A stretch of DNA of 64,000 nt. It comes from an uncultured Prevotellaceae bacterium. Lineage in GTDB: Bacteria; Bacteroidota; Bacteroidia; Bacteroidales; Bacteroidaceae. Numbering within the stretch: the stretch's first letter is position 1; every line of letters starts with the position of its first letter. The notes beneath the pieces were generated by a model that worked only from the letters and a program-made list of their open reading frames with translations, was not told the DNA's origin and did not search any database. The position numbers were made by a program, and so were the translations under genes. Positions 9,501 through 18,780 of the stretch are shown in pieces. The stretch covers positions 102,222 to 166,221 of the forward strand of contig CAMVOK010000002.1 in NCBI GenBank assembly GCA_947169115.1, written 5' to 3'.

Positions 9501-9594
9501 CTCTTAATTTAATGCACAATGCATAATGTACAATGTATAATGTAGCCTGCGGGACGTTAAATGTTAAATGGTAAATGGCTAAATGGTAAATGGT
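9501..9594. repeat. Intergenic degenerate word repeat (TAAATGGTAAATGG type)
   Basis: The 94 bases between the TPR gene and glnS consist of short degenerate words such as AATGTACAATGTATAATG and GTTAAATGGTAAATGGC. The same words recur at 11365-11395, 14105-14190, 18781-18909, 36840-36905 and 55570-55605. No gene or hairpin is seen. Confidence 0.6.
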
Positions 9595-11352
9595 TCACCC
9601 TTTTTTCCACGTATCCTTCAACCCTACGGTTTTGTTGAAGACAGGATGTTCGGCTGTGGAGTCGGTATCTACATTGAAGTATCCGATGCGTTGGAACTGG
9701 AGGTAGGATAGGGGTGTCATGGTAGCGGCAAAGGGTTCCACGTAACAGTTTTTCATTATGGTCAGACTGTCGGGATTTATCATCTGTCGCATGGCTGTTA
9801 CAGCATCGCAGTTTTGTTGCTCACGTATGGCTGCCATCTCATCGCGCGGGTTCTCCACCTTCCACAATCGGTCGTAAAGTCGCACTTCTGCTTGTATGGC
9901 ATTGTGACAGCTAACCCAGTGGAGGGTTTTACCTTTGATTTTACGGTCGGCTCCAGGCAGTCCACTTCTGGTTTCAGGGTCGTAGGTACAATAGATGCAG
10001 GTGACGTTGCCCTCGGCATCCACGTCACAGGGGTGTTCTTCGGAGCACTGGATGATGTAAGCGTTCTTCAAACGGACTTCCTTGCCTGGTGCCAGACGCA
10101 TGAATTTCTTTTCGGCCACCTGCTGGAAGTCATCGCGCTCTATCCACAGCTCACGACTGAATTCTATCTCGTGTGTTCCTTCTTCTTCACATTCGGGGTT
10201 GTTCACGGCTGTCAGTGTTTCGGTCTGTCCTTCAGGATAGTTAGTGATGACCACTTTGACGGGGTCAAGAACTGCTGATACTCGTGTGGAACGTAGGTTG
10301 AGGTCTTCGCGTACAGCACTTTCCAGCAGAGCCATTTCGTTCAGGGCATCGTAGGTTGTGTAGCCAATCTTGTCGATGAACTTCTGTATGCTTTCAGGGC
10401 TGTATCCACGACGTCTGAAGCCGCAGATGGTTGGCATGCGAGGGTCATCCCATCCGCTTACCATGCCCTCATTGACCAGTGCCAGAAGGTTACGCTTGGA
10501 CATCAGGGTGTAGGAGAGGTTGAGTTTGTTGAACTCAGTCTGACGCGGACGGTTGTCTTCTATGTTGTCTGTCTCACCACGCCATTCTTTCATCCACGTC
10601 ACAAATAGGTCGTAGAGGGGTCGGTGTTCTACAAACTCCAATGTGCAGAGCGAGTGAGTTACGCCTTCGAGATAATCACTCTGGCCATGAGTAAAGTCGT
10701 ACATGGGGTAGGCGTTCCACTTGTTGCCGGTGCGGATGTGGGGTATGTTCAACACACGGTAGATGAGTGGGTCACGGAAGAGCATGTTGGGATGAGCCAT
10801 GTCTATTTTGGCTCTAAGCACCAAGGTACCGGGTTCGCAGTTGCCGCTGTTCATGTACTCAAAAAGGCGGAGATTTTCCTCCACAGGTCGGTCACGGTAG
10901 GGACTGTTAGTACCTGGGCTTGTGGTTGTGCCCTTCTGTTGTGCTATGATTTCGGCCGACTGTTCATCTACGTATGCGCGTCCTTGCTTAATGAGCCATA
11001 CGGCGAAGTCCCAGAGTTGCTGGAAGTAGTCACTGGCATAATAGACATTTGCCCATTCGTATCCCAGCCACTTGATGTCCTGCTCTATGCTTTCGATGTA
11101 TTCTGTGTCTTCCTTCTGTGGGTTGGTATCGTCGAAGCGCAGGTTGCAGATACCTCCGTATCGCTTGGCCACTCCGAAGTCCATGGCTATGGCTTTGGCA
11201 TGCCCAATGTGCAGGTAGCCGTTTGGTTCGGGTGGGAATCGGGTTTGTACCCTTCCTCCGTTCTTACCCTCGGCCAGATCTGCCTCTATCTTTTGTTCAA
11301 TGAAGTTCAGACTTCTTTTCTCCTTTATTTCAGTATTGTCGGTCGTTTCCAT
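9595..11352 (-). CDS. glnS: Glutaminyl-tRNA synthetase
   Basis: 585 residues, class I synthetase that charges tRNA-Gln with glutamine. The HIGH motif is in PPEPNGYLHIGHAKAI (residues 40-55) and the KMSKS equivalent is LMSKRNLL, as usual for GlnRS. The catalytic domain is followed by the two anticodon-binding beta barrels. Normal length. MDFGVAKRYGG and the RFDDTNPQKED stretch are typical of GlnRS rather than GluRS. Start METTDN at 11352 gives a leader of about 50 bases from the -7 box at 11410. Confidence 0.95.
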   Translation of the reverse strand: METTDNTEIKEKRSLNFIEQKIEADLAEGKNGGRVQTRFPPEPNGYLHIGHAKAIAMDFGVAKRYGGICNLRFDDTNPQKEDTEYIESIEQDIKWLGYEWANVYYASDYFQQLWDFAVWLIKQGRAYVDEQSAEIIAQQKGTTTSPGTNSPYRDRPVEENLRLFEYMNSGNCEPGTLVLRAKIDMAHPNMLFRDPLIYRVLNIPHIRTGNKWNAYPMYDFTHGQSDYLEGVTHSLCTLEFVEHRPLYDLFVTWMKEWRGETDNIEDNRPRQTEFNKLNLSYTLMSKRNLLALVNEGMVSGWDDPRMPTICGFRRRGYSPESIQKFIDKIGYTTYDALNEMALLESAVREDLNLRSTRVSAVLDPVKVVITNYPEGQTETLTAVNNPECEEEGTHEIEFSRELWIERDDFQQVAEKKFMRLAPGKEVRLKNAYIIQCSEEHPCDVDAEGNVTCIYCTYDPETRSGLPGADRKIKGKTLHWVSCHNAIQAEVRLYDRLWKVENPRDEMAAIREQQNCDAVTAMRQMINPDSLTIMKNCYVEPFAATMTPLSYLQFQRIGYFNVDTDSTAEHPVFNKTVGLKDTWKKG

Positions 11353-11409
11353 CTCACATTTACTATTTAATCATTTACCATTTACCACTTGTCTTTCAAT
11401 ATTTAACTG

Positions 11410-11417
11410 CAAAGATA
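11410..11417 (-). promoter_or_regulatory. -7 promoter box for glnS
   Basis: The minus strand reads TATCTTTG, with a TTG about 20 bases upstream as the -33 element. Confidence 0.65.
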
Positions 11418-11471
11418 CAAAAATAAGTTGAAAGTTGAAAGCTTTTTTGCTCCTTCCCTCTAAAACTCATC

Positions 11472-11517
11472 GATTGATACAATCAATGAATGTTGGTTGC
11501 CATAACATTTTTCAGCA
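11472..11517. repeat. Two units of a 23-bp-period dyad repeat
   Basis: GATTGATACAATC starts at 11472 and GGTTGCCATAAC at 11495, exactly 23 bases apart, with the second arm of the later copy degraded. It is the same unit as at 40401-40515 and 42081-42126. Confidence 0.5.
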
Positions 11518-11579
11518 TTCATAGGCAACTTTTTCCGTAATTATGTTTTTTAACATACAAAATTATTTGGAGCAGATAC

Positions 11580-11642
11580 TAAAAAGACGTAATTTTGCAG
11601 CAGTAATTCTATAAACAATCTTTTTACCTTAAAAACTAATAC
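11580..11642 (+). promoter_or_regulatory. Orphan promoter and leader pointing into the 3' end of a glycosyltransferase gene
   Basis: On the plus strand a TAATTTTG box near 11590 is followed by GCAGCAG and an AT-rich leader ending in CTTTTTACCTTAAAAACTAA and TACCT, a leader style I recall directly before ATG codons in Prevotella and Bacteroides. No plus-strand gene follows; the minus-strand glycosyltransferase stop is at 11643. It may be what is left of a lost gene, or it may start an antisense RNA. Confidence 0.4.
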
Positions 11643-12743
11643 CTATTTGAAAAGGCTGAGTCGTGAGATTCCGCCTTTTTTCATTTTCTGGATATACAGC
11701 TTACGCTTCTCCATATAGTCGTCCTCTAACTCGTTGTTTATCAGATTACTTATATTGTCAATGATATCCTGCGTCTTGTCCACGCGTATGCAGAAACGCC
11801 CCAAGGAATGCCCATAGAGCATGTCGTGATTGGCAAGAATGTGACCATTTCCGCGTACTATGGCATTTATGAGTTTCAGTTTGATACCTGTGGGCTGAAA
11901 AGCCAGCATCAGGTGGATTCTGGCCGTGCGCAGTAGAAGGTCAAGATGTTCATCCGTTGGGTCAGCTATCACCTCCACATTTCTCGGTACGTTATTGAAC
12001 CTTGGGTTCCTACCGGCAATGACGAAAAGCACACCTGGCAAGCGAGGTGCAATATGGCGTAATATGAAATCCACAGCTTGACGGTTCTCTTCCACAGCCA
12101 AGTTTCCGTGATACAACACAAAACGACTGGTAGGCATGGGAGTGGGGAAGGTGGTGTCGAAGAACACCGGAAGATGTACGTGTTCCACACCCTTGACCAT
12201 CTGTTCCAACTTCGTCTTTTCACCCTTGGTGATGGCACAAATGAGGTCGGCATGGCAGAGTTGCTTCTTCTCGAAACGCTTCAACTTCCAACTCTCCACA
12301 AGATAATACACCGACTTCCAGTTCCATCCTGCATGAGAAGCCAGACAGCGGTAATACTCATGCTCCACGTTGTGCATACGGACAATCTTCTTGCGGTTGG
12401 CAAGCAAGGGATGGTCGAGATAGAAACAGGTGTGGAGTCCCTCAAAGAGAATGGGTGCATCGTCCTTACAAAGGTTTATGAGCAACTGTGGACAACTGCG
12501 TGTGGCAACAATGTAGGGCAGCAGAGAAAACTGTTTCCTCCAACCCGTCTCCCTTGGGTAATAATACACTTTGCTGCAAATCCCGTTAAGCACATCCTCC
12601 TCATGGCGTCCCCCATACATGAAAGTATGCAACACCACGTCAAAGCCCTCCTCGAAGAGAGCCTTCAACTTGTAAAAGACGTCTATCGCTCCCCCGTAGT
12701 CAGCCGGATAAGGCACCTGGAAACTTACAACATGTATTTTCAT
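11643..12743 (-). CDS. Glycosyltransferase, GT4-like (GT-B fold)
   Basis: 366 residues. The N-terminal MKIHVVSFQVPYPADYGGA is the first Rossmann strand and donor loop of a GT-B enzyme with the usual PxxGG feature. The centre has RMHNVEHEYY, typical of GT4-type mannosyl or related transferases. The C-terminal half has FVIAGRNP and the sugar-nucleotide region IHLMLAFQPTGIKLKLINAI, where the usual E-x7-E is partly altered (FQPTGIKLK). No membrane segment. Neither donor nor acceptor can be read. The -7 box ends four bases before the ATG, so the mRNA is probably leaderless. A cell-surface glycan role is inferred from family only. Confidence 0.75.
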   Translation of the reverse strand: MKIHVVSFQVPYPADYGGAIDVFYKLKALFEEGFDVVLHTFMYGGRHEEDVLNGICSKVYYYPRETGWRKQFSLLPYIVATRSCPQLLINLCKDDAPILFEGLHTCFYLDHPLLANRKKIVRMHNVEHEYYRCLASHAGWNWKSVYYLVESWKLKRFEKKQLCHADLICAITKGEKTKLEQMVKGVEHVHLPVFFDTTFPTPMPTSRFVLYHGNLAVEENRQAVDFILRHIAPRLPGVLFVIAGRNPRFNNVPRNVEVIADPTDEHLDLLLRTARIHLMLAFQPTGIKLKLINAIVRGNGHILANHDMLYGHSLGRFCIRVDKTQDIIDNISNLINNELEDDYMEKRKLYIQKMKKGGISRLSLFK

Positions 12744-12747
12744 GCCA

Positions 12748-12755
12748 CAAAGATA
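12748..12755 (-). promoter_or_regulatory. -7 promoter box abutting the glycosyltransferase start
   Basis: The minus strand reads TATCTTTG, then TGGC, then ATG. With this spacing the transcript should begin at or next to the start codon. Confidence 0.65.
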
Positions 12756-12799
12756 TAAAATAATCCTTAATCATTAACTCTTAATCCTTAATCTTTTTG

Positions 12800-12807
12800 T
12801 ATCTTTG
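12800..12807 (+). promoter_or_regulatory. -7 promoter box for rarA
   Basis: TATCTTTG followed by only eight bases before the ATG at 12816. Divergent from the glycosyltransferase promoter 45 bases away. Confidence 0.65.
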
Positions 12808-12815
12808 CAACCACT

Positions 12816-14084
12816 ATGCAACCATTAGCAGAAAGACTACGTCCGACAAGCCTTGACGAATACATCGGCCAGAAACATCTGGTGGGTGAAGGTGCTGTAT
12901 TGAGACGGATGATAGAATCCGGCCATGTCAGCAGCTTCATCCTATGGGGTCCTCCTGGGGTTGGGAAGACTACTCTGGCAAGCATCATAGCCCATCAGCT
13001 ACAGACACCATTCTATACACTCTCAGCTGTCACAAGCGGAGTGAAGGATGTGCGTGACGTAGTGGAAAAGGCCAAGCAGAACCGATTTTTCAATACCGCA
13101 AGTCCCATCTTGTTTATCGATGAGATTCACCGCTTCTCCAAGTCCCAACAAGACAGTCTTCTTGGAGCTGTAGAACAGGGAATTATCACCCTGATTGGAG
13201 CTACTACGGAGAATCCATCCTTCGAGGTCATACGTCCTCTGTTGAGCCGTTGTCAGGTTTATGTACTGAAAAGTCTGGGAAAAGAAGACCTCTTGGAACT
13301 GGCTCGGCGTGCCATAGAAAAGGACATCGTACTGCGTGAACTTCAGTTCGAACTAAAAGAGACCGATGCCCTTCTGCGCTTCAGTGGTGGTGATGCCCGC
13401 AAACTGCTGAACATACTGGACTTGCTTTCTGAATCCACGAACAAGGGAGAAACTCTTGTCATAACAGACGAACTGGTGACAGAACGTCTGCAACAAAACC
13501 CCTTGGCTTATGACAAAGACGGGGAGATGCACTATGACATCATATCAGCCTTCATCAAGTCCATTCGTGGCAGCGACCCTGATGGGGCTATCTACTGGTT
13601 GGCACGTATGATAGAGGGTGGGGAAGACCCAGCCTTCATAGCTCGTCGTCTGGTCATCAGTGCATCAGAAGACATAGGTTTGGCCAATCCCAATGCCCTG
13701 CTCATAGCAAATGCCGCATTCGATGCCGTAATGAAAATAGGATGGCCAGAAGGTCGCATACCTCTTGCAGAAGCAACCATCTATCTGGCCACAAGTCCAA
13801 AGAGCAACTCTGCATACATGGCCATCAACGATGCCTTAGCTGAAGTTCGGCAGTCAGGAAACCAGCCCGTACCCCTACATCTGCGCAATGCTCCAACCTC
13901 ATTGATGAAGGAACTCGGTTATTCCGATGGTTACAAGTATGCCCACGACTATGAGGGAAACTTCGTCCGCCAACAATTTCTTCCAGACGGCATGGAGCAT
14001 ATTCGTTTCTGGCAACCCCAGCATAATCCTGCCGAAGACAAACTGGCCCAACGTATGAACCAACTATGGGGGGAGAGAGGTTAA
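12816..14084 (+). CDS. rarA: Replication-associated recombination protein A (MgsA/WRNIP1 family AAA+ ATPase)
   Basis: 422 residues. A clamp-loader-like ATPase that acts at stalled replication forks. The opening [17 protein letters not shown] is the family signature. Walker A GPPGVGKT is at residues 45-52, Walker [10 protein letters not shown] near 103, sensor [11 protein letters not shown] and the arginine-finger region RPLLSRC follow. The C-terminal MgsA domain is recognisable ([20 protein letters not shown], then [11 protein letters not shown]). Full length. Confidence 0.95.
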   Translation: MQPLAERLRPTSLDEYIGQKHLVGEGAVLRRMIESGHVSSFILWGPPGVGKTTLASIIAHQLQTPFYTLSAVTSGVKDVRDVVEKAKQNRFFNTASPILFIDEIHRFSKSQQDSLLGAVEQGIITLIGATTENPSFEVIRPLLSRCQVYVLKSLGKEDLLELARRAIEKDIVLRELQFELKETDALLRFSGGDARKLLNILDLLSESTNKGETLVITDELVTERLQQNPLAYDKDGEMHYDIISAFIKSIRGSDPDGAIYWLARMIEGGEDPAFIARRLVISASEDIGLANPNALLIANAAFDAVMKIGWPEGRIPLAEATIYLATSPKSNSAYMAINDALAEVRQSGNQPVPLHLRNAPTSLMKELGYSDGYKYAHDYEGNFVRQQFLPDGMEHIRFWQPQHNPAEDKLAQRMNQLWGERG

Positions 14085-14263
14085 GGGTGAAAGGTTAAGG
14101 GTGAAGGATTAATTTACCATTTAGCCATTTACCATTTAACATCCCGCAGGCTACATTTGCTATTTTACATTTTACATTTGACATTTGACATTATCCATTA
14201 TGGATATTTAATTTATTTATTGTATCTTTGCACTGCTAATTGTTGAATAAAATAAATAGAACT
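14085..14263. other. Intergenic word repeats and the kdgK promoter
   Basis: Contains AAGGTTAAGGGTGAAAGG-type and TTTACATTTGACATTTGAC-type degenerate repeats, then TATCTTTG at 14223-14230 as the -7 box for the sugar kinase gene. No coding sequence seen. Confidence 0.55.
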
Positions 14264-15286
14264 ATGGCAAAGATTGTAACACTGGGAGAGATTATGCTCC
14301 GCCTGTCACCGCAGGGAAATGACCGTTTCATACAGAGTGAATCGTTCCGCATCATACCTGGTGGTGGTGAAGCCAATGTGGCTGTTTCTCTGGCCAACTA
14401 TGGTCATGAGGCATATTTCGTATCAAAACTACCCAAGCATGAAATTGGACAGATAGCCGTAAATGCATTGCGTCGTTACGGAGTTGACACACAATTTGTA
14501 GCTCGTGGAGGAGACCGTGTTGGCTTGTACTATGCCGAGACTGGTGCTTCCATGCGTCCCTCCAAGGTTATCTACGACCGTGCACACTCTTCAATAGCAG
14601 AGGCCAATGCCGAAGATTTCAACTTCGACGAGATCATGGAAGGTAAGGACTGGTTCCACTGGAGTGGCATAACTCCTGCCATCAGCGACAAGGCTGCAGA
14701 ACTCACCCGTTTGGCTTGTGAGGCAGCAAAGCGTCATGGAGTCAAGGTAAGTGTTGACCTTAACTTCCGCAAGAAGTTGTGGACCAGTGAGAAGGCCATC
14801 TCCATCATGCGGCCTTTGATGAAGTATGTTGACGTCTGCATTGGTAACGAGGAAGATGCAGAACTCTGTCTCGGTTTCAAACCCGATGCTGATGTAGAGG
14901 GCGGACAGACAGATGCTGCTGGATACGAAGGCATATTCCGTCAGATGCGTGAGGAGTTTGGATTCCAATATGTTGTCAGCACACTGCGCGAAAGTTTCTC
15001 TGCCACTCATAACGGTTGGAAGGCTCTTATTTTCGACGGCAAGGAGTTCTACCAGTCTAAGCGCTACGAACTGAATCCTATCATCGACCGTGTAGGTGGT
15101 GGTGACTCATTCTCTGGCGGTCTCATCCATGGTTTGCTCACCAAGCAGACACAGGGAGAAGCCCTTGAATTTGCTGTTGCTGCCAGTGCTCTGAAACATA
15201 CCGTCAATGGTGACTTCAACTTGGTAAGTGCCGAAGAAGTGGAAGCCTTGGCTGGTGGTAGTGCAAACGGAAGAGTGCAGAGATAA
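14264..15286 (+). CDS. kdgK: 2-keto-3-deoxygluconate kinase (PfkB family)
   Basis: 340 residues. Phosphorylates 2-keto-3-deoxygluconate to KDPG with ATP. The substrate-binding PGGGEANVAVSLANYG lies near residues 34-49, and the second PfkB signature DRVGGGDSFSGGL near 265-277 carries the catalytic Asp. An upstream in-frame ATG at 14240 would add eight residues without family character; MAKIVTLGEI at 14264 is preferred. The next gene is KDPG aldolase, so the pair makes pyruvate and glyceraldehyde-3-phosphate from uronic-acid breakdown. Assignment to KDG rather than another sugar rests on this pairing. Confidence 0.85.
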   Translation: MAKIVTLGEIMLRLSPQGNDRFIQSESFRIIPGGGEANVAVSLANYGHEAYFVSKLPKHEIGQIAVNALRRYGVDTQFVARGGDRVGLYYAETGASMRPSKVIYDRAHSSIAEANAEDFNFDEIMEGKDWFHWSGITPAISDKAAELTRLACEAAKRHGVKVSVDLNFRKKLWTSEKAISIMRPLMKYVDVCIGNEEDAELCLGFKPDADVEGGQTDAAGYEGIFRQMREEFGFQYVVSTLRESFSATHNGWKALIFDGKEFYQSKRYELNPIIDRVGGGDSFSGGLIHGLLTKQTQGEALEFAVAASALKHTVNGDFNLVSAEEVEALAGGSANGRVQR

Positions 15287-15303
15287 TAAAACCTCACCCC
15301 CGA

Positions 15304-15324
15304 CCCCTCTCTTGTAGAGAGGGG
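15304..15324. repeat. REP-like hairpin (CCCCTCTCT / AGAGAGGGG)
   Basis: Nine-base perfect arms separated by TGT, set in a CACCCCCGA...GGGAGGGTT context. It belongs to the same C-rich hairpin family as 17043-17061 and the modules at 22321-23495. It lies between kdgK and eda and might attenuate the operon. Confidence 0.6.
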
Positions 15325-15415
15325 AGGGTTAAGGGTGAAGAATGAAAGGTTAAGGGTTAGGATATCGAACACTCTTACCACCTACTTCTAAAACAACCAA
15401 ACAAGAAAATACATT

Positions 15416-16084
15416 ATGGCAAAATTTGATAAAGTTGCAGTATTGCAGAAGATAGCAGAGGCTCCGATGGTGCCTGTGTTCTACCACAAAGATGTGGAGG
15501 TAGCCAAGAAGGTTATCAAGGCTTGTTATGATGGAGGTGTTCGTGCCTTCGAGTTTACCAATCGTGGTGATTTCGCACAGGAGGTATTTGCCGAGTGTGT
15601 GAAGTTTGCTGCCCGTGAATGTCCTGAACTGGCATTGGGCATTGGCAGTGTCGTGGATGCACCTACTGCTGCCCTTTACATCCAGTTGGGTGCTTGCTTC
15701 GTAGTAGGTCCCTTGTTCAATCCCGAAATAGTACCTGTCTGCAACCGCCGTTTGGTTCCCTACTGCCCAGGCTGCATGACGGTAAGTGAGATAGGAAAGG
15801 CTCAGGAACTGGGATGCGACCTTACGAAGGTTTTCCCCGGTGATGTAGTTGGTCCCAATATGGTGAAGGGCATGAAGGCTCCCATGCCATGGTCGAAGAT
15901 TATGGTCACTGGTGGTGTTGCTCCAGAGGAAGAAAATCTGAAGTCTTGGTTCAAGGCTGGTGTCTATTGTGTAGGCATGGGTTCGAAACTCTTCCCCAAA
16001 GACCGTGTGGAGGCTGGTGACTGGCAGTATATTACCGACAAATGCCGTGAGGCACTGGGATATATTGCACGCGCACGTGCGTAA
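15416..16084 (+). CDS. eda: KDPG/KHG aldolase
   Basis: 222 residues. Splits 2-keto-3-deoxy-6-phosphogluconate into pyruvate and glyceraldehyde-3-phosphate. It is a TIM-barrel class I aldolase. The Schiff-base lysine is expected near residue 138 in LTKVFPGD, the barrel strand FEFTNRGD supplies the general-acid region, and [12 protein letters not shown] is the phosphate loop. Length is usual. Co-oriented with kdgK 130 bases upstream. Confidence 0.9.
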   Translation: MAKFDKVAVLQKIAEAPMVPVFYHKDVEVAKKVIKACYDGGVRAFEFTNRGDFAQEVFAECVKFAARECPELALGIGSVVDAPTAALYIQLGACFVVGPLFNPEIVPVCNRRLVPYCPGCMTVSEIGKAQELGCDLTKVFPGDVVGPNMVKGMKAPMPWSKIMVTGGVAPEEENLKSWFKAGVYCVGMGSKLFPKDRVEAGDWQYITDKCREALGYIARARA

Positions 16085-16116
16085 TTCATTATAATTATAT
16101 ATAGTATTACATTGGG

Positions 16117-16142
16117 CTTATAAGTCATAGAGAACTTATAAG
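16117..16142. promoter_or_regulatory. Inverted repeat before map
   Basis: CTTATAAGT, eight bases, ACTTATAAG: perfect nine-base arms in the 71-base gap between eda and map. It could be a hairpin in the eda 3' region or an operator. No T-tract follows directly. Confidence 0.4.
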
Positions 16143-16155
16143 CTTATTTGAAGGA

Positions 16156-17028
16156 ATGGCTAAAAACAAGAAAAAGAATCAGTGGATAGTACCTGACGGT
16201 CAACCCCTGACGGACATGGATATCCGCATCCTGGAATATCAGGGTAGGGGAAAGTTGGTGCCAACCCGTGAACTCATAAAAACTCCCGAGCAGATAGAGG
16301 GCATCCGAAGAGCAGGTGTACTCAACACCGCTGTTCTGGACACGGTGGCAGAGAAGATTCGCCCAGGTATGTCAACCTGGGAAATAGACAAACTGGTCTA
16401 TGACTATACCACCCAGCACGGAGGCATTCCTGCTCCACTCAATTACGAGGGATTCCCCAATTCATGTTGCACGAGTGTCAACGATGTTGTCTGTCATGGT
16501 ATTCCTTCGAAGGATGAGATTCTGGAGGAGGGAGACATTCTGAACGTGGACTGCACCACCATACTCGATGGCTATTATGCTGATGCAAGCCGCATGTTTG
16601 TCATTGGAGGAAAGACCGAACCCAGATGGCAGCGTTTGGTTGATGTGGCCTGGGAATGTCTGAAGATTGGAGAACAGGTGTGCTCACAACCCTACGTCTT
16701 TGTGGGAGACATTGGTAATGCCATACAGAAACATGCCCATCAGAACCACATGTCAGTAGTTCGTGACCTGTGTGGACATGGTGTAGGACTGCAATTCCAC
16801 GAAGAACCCGATGTGGAACACTATGGTCATCGGGGTACTGGTATGTTGCTGGTTCCTGGTATGACCTTCACCATCGAACCGATGATAAATCTCGGTCATT
16901 GGCAGGTATGCACAGATGCTGACGACCCTACGGAATGGACTGTTGTCACTGAAGACTATGAACCGTCTGCCCAGTGGGAACACACATACGTGATGACAGA
17001 AAACGGAGTTGAAATCCTAACACATTAA
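16156..17028 (+). CDS. map: Methionine aminopeptidase, type I
   Basis: 290 residues. Removes the initiator methionine from nascent proteins. Metal ligands are visible in NVDCTTILDGYYADASRMF (two Asp), HGVGLQFHEEP (His) and TIEPMINLG (Glu), with the last Glu in WEHTYVMTENG. CHGIPSKDEIL carries the substrate-binding His. The first 45 residues (MAKNKKKNQW and on) are a basic extension relative to the short E. coli enzyme, as in several Bacteroidales forms. Confidence 0.93.
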   Translation: MAKNKKKNQWIVPDGQPLTDMDIRILEYQGRGKLVPTRELIKTPEQIEGIRRAGVLNTAVLDTVAEKIRPGMSTWEIDKLVYDYTTQHGGIPAPLNYEGFPNSCCTSVNDVVCHGIPSKDEILEEGDILNVDCTTILDGYYADASRMFVIGGKTEPRWQRLVDVAWECLKIGEQVCSQPYVFVGDIGNAIQKHAHQNHMSVVRDLCGHGVGLQFHEEPDVEHYGHRGTGMLLVPGMTFTIEPMINLGHWQVCTDADDPTEWTVVTEDYEPSAQWEHTYVMTENGVEILTH

Positions 17029-17042
17029 AAGACCCTCCCCAG

Positions 17043-17061
17043 CCCTCCCTTGTTGGGAGGG
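17043..17061. repeat. REP-like hairpin (CCCTCCC / GGGAGGG)
   Basis: Seven-base arms around TTGTT between map and tsaD. A related G-rich half continues into the first codons of tsaD (17115-17145). Confidence 0.55.
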
Positions 17062-17093
17062 TGATTCTCACGAAATACAAAAGAAGCACTACG

Positions 17094-18158
17094 ATGAATG
17101 TTAATCAAAAGGAAAATAACCTCTCTTTGGGGGAGGGACAGGGTAGGGCCATCTTAGGCATTGAAAGTTCGTGTGACGACACCAGTGCTGCTGTCATCAA
17201 GGACGGCATCCTATTGTCAAACGTAACGGCATCACAAGCTGTACACGAACAGTATGGTGGGGTAGTGCCAGAGTTGGCAAGTCGTGCCCATCAGCAAAAT
17301 GTAGTTCCTGTGGTGGATGCTGCACTGAAGAAGGCAGGTGTGCATCGTGAGGAACTATCAGCCATAGCCTTTACCCGTGGTCCTGGTCTCATGGGCAGTT
17401 TGCTCGTAGGAGTCTCTTTTGCCAAGGGCATGGCTGCCTCGTTAGGCATCCCCATGATTGATGTCAATCACCTGCAAGGACACGTTTTGGCACATTTCAT
17501 ACATGCCGAGGGAGAAGACTATCGTCCACCAAAGTTCCCATTCCTGTGTTTGTTGGTAAGTGGTGGCAACTCACAGATTATCAAGGTGAATGCCTACAAC
17601 GACATGCAGATTATCGGTCAAACTATTGATGATGCTGCTGGAGAAGCCATCGACAAGGCAGCAAAGGTGATGGGACTGGGTTATCCTGGTGGTCCTATCA
17701 TCGACCGTCTTGCCCGTCAAGGAAATGCTGAAGCCTATAAGTTCTCAAAGCCCCATATCGCTGGTTACGACTATAGTTTCTCAGGCTTGAAGACATCCTT
17801 CCTCTACAATCTCAGGGACTGGATAAAAGAAGACCCCGATTTCATTGAACATCACAAGGAAGACCTTGCTGCCTCGTTTGAGAAGGCAGTGGTGGACACC
17901 TTGATGAACAAACTTCGTCTGGCAGCTCGTGACCTCAAGATTCGTGATGTTGCTGTTGCTGGAGGTGTTAGTGCCAACACTGCACTCCGACAGGCCTTCA
18001 TCGATTATGGTCAGCGATATCATTGGCGTGTCTATATCCCCAAGTTTGGCTACACCACGGACAATGCGGCCATGATAGCCCAAACAGGGTGGTTTAAGTA
18101 TCAGGATAAGGATTTCTGTCCCATGGAGGCTCCTGCCTACAGCCGTGTGACCATGTAG
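17094..18158 (+). CDS. tsaD: tRNA N6-adenosine threonylcarbamoyltransferase TsaD
   Basis: 354 residues. The catalytic subunit for t6A37 modification of ANN-reading tRNAs. ILGIESSCDDTSAAV begins at residue 20, HQQNVVPVVD and the metal-binding HLQGH follow, then LVSGGNSQI, DDAAGEAIDK and GGVSANTALR, all family signatures. The first 19 residues, MNVNQKENNLSLGEGQGRA, are not family-like and are encoded by a G-rich repeat word, so they look like a repeat-derived extension. A GTG at 17061 could lengthen the frame by eleven residues; ATG at 17094 is preferred. The stop is TAG. Confidence 0.93.
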   Translation: MNVNQKENNLSLGEGQGRAILGIESSCDDTSAAVIKDGILLSNVTASQAVHEQYGGVVPELASRAHQQNVVPVVDAALKKAGVHREELSAIAFTRGPGLMGSLLVGVSFAKGMAASLGIPMIDVNHLQGHVLAHFIHAEGEDYRPPKFPFLCLLVSGGNSQIIKVNAYNDMQIIGQTIDDAAGEAIDKAAKVMGLGYPGGPIIDRLARQGNAEAYKFSKPHIAGYDYSFSGLKTSFLYNLRDWIKEDPDFIEHHKEDLAASFEKAVVDTLMNKLRLAARDLKIRDVAVAGGVSANTALRQAFIDYGQRYHWRVYIPKFGYTTDNAAMIAQTGWFKYQDKDFCPMEAPAYSRVTM

Positions 18159-18177
18159 GCCCCTTTTCGGCTGACAA

Positions 18178-18762
18178 TCAGTTGGCCGTACCTCCTGTTT
18201 CCTCCAGATTCGATATGCTGAAGTGCATGTCTGGCTTTAGTTCCAGCGTTCGCACCTCAGCATTTTCCATTTTCTCTATGGAACGAACCGGAACACCATG
18301 ATAGACAGCCTGTAAGACACGAAGGAATAGGCCGTGGCTGATGACTAGAAGAGGGTGAGAAGTGAGAAGTGAGAAGAGAGAAGAAGAGCTTTGGGTGAGT
18401 TTGTTCAGGAAGTCAGCAGCTCGTTGGGCCAGTTGTTCCATGGTTTCTGCTGAAGGGTCGAGTGCATGGCTGATGCTGATGTAGGGTCCACCGGTATGGA
18501 TGCCAAAGTCACGTTCACGTAGCAGAGGTTCCAGGATGAGGGGACACTGATGGACCTGACTGATGATGTTGGCTGTATCTACTGCTCGCTTGAGGTCACT
18601 GGTGATGATGGCCTGGAATGGGATGTCCTTGAGACGCTCCCTAACTTCCTCAGCCTGATGGATTCCTTCCTCAGTAAGGTGACCTGGCATCTGTCCTTGC
18701 AGTATGCGTTGCAGGTTCTCCTCTGTCTGTCCGTGGCGGACTATATACAAATCTATTCCCAT
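18178..18762 (-). CDS. Histidine phosphatase family protein (phosphoglycerate-mutase-like)
   Basis: 194 residues. LYIVRHGQTEEN places the catalytic RHG at residues 9-11; LLRERDFG and ISHGLFLR (second catalytic His) complete the core. Substrate is not readable; relatives include alpha-ribazole phosphatase and broad phosphatases. A frame-open start lies 18 bases upstream but falls inside the -7 box, so ATG 18762 is chosen. An insertion of small Ser/Leu-rich residues (TQSSSSLFSLLTSHP) before the second catalytic motif is encoded by GAGAAGTGAGAAG repeats, apparently an in-frame repeat insertion. Confidence 0.8.
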   Translation of the reverse strand: MGIDLYIVRHGQTEENLQRILQGQMPGHLTEEGIHQAEEVRERLKDIPFQAIITSDLKRAVDTANIISQVHQCPLILEPLLRERDFGIHTGGPYISISHALDPSAETMEQLAQRAADFLNKLTQSSSSLFSLLTSHPLLVISHGLFLRVLQAVYHGVPVRSIEKMENAEVRTLELKPDMHFSISNLEETGGTAN

Positions 18763-18769
18763 ATGGTGA

Positions 18770-18777
18770 CAAAAGTA
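18770..18777 (-). promoter_or_regulatory. -7 promoter box for the histidine phosphatase gene
   Basis: The minus strand reads TACTTTTG, then seven bases, then ATG 18762. This decides the shorter start and predicts an almost leaderless mRNA. Confidence 0.55.
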
Positions 18778-18780
18778 CAA

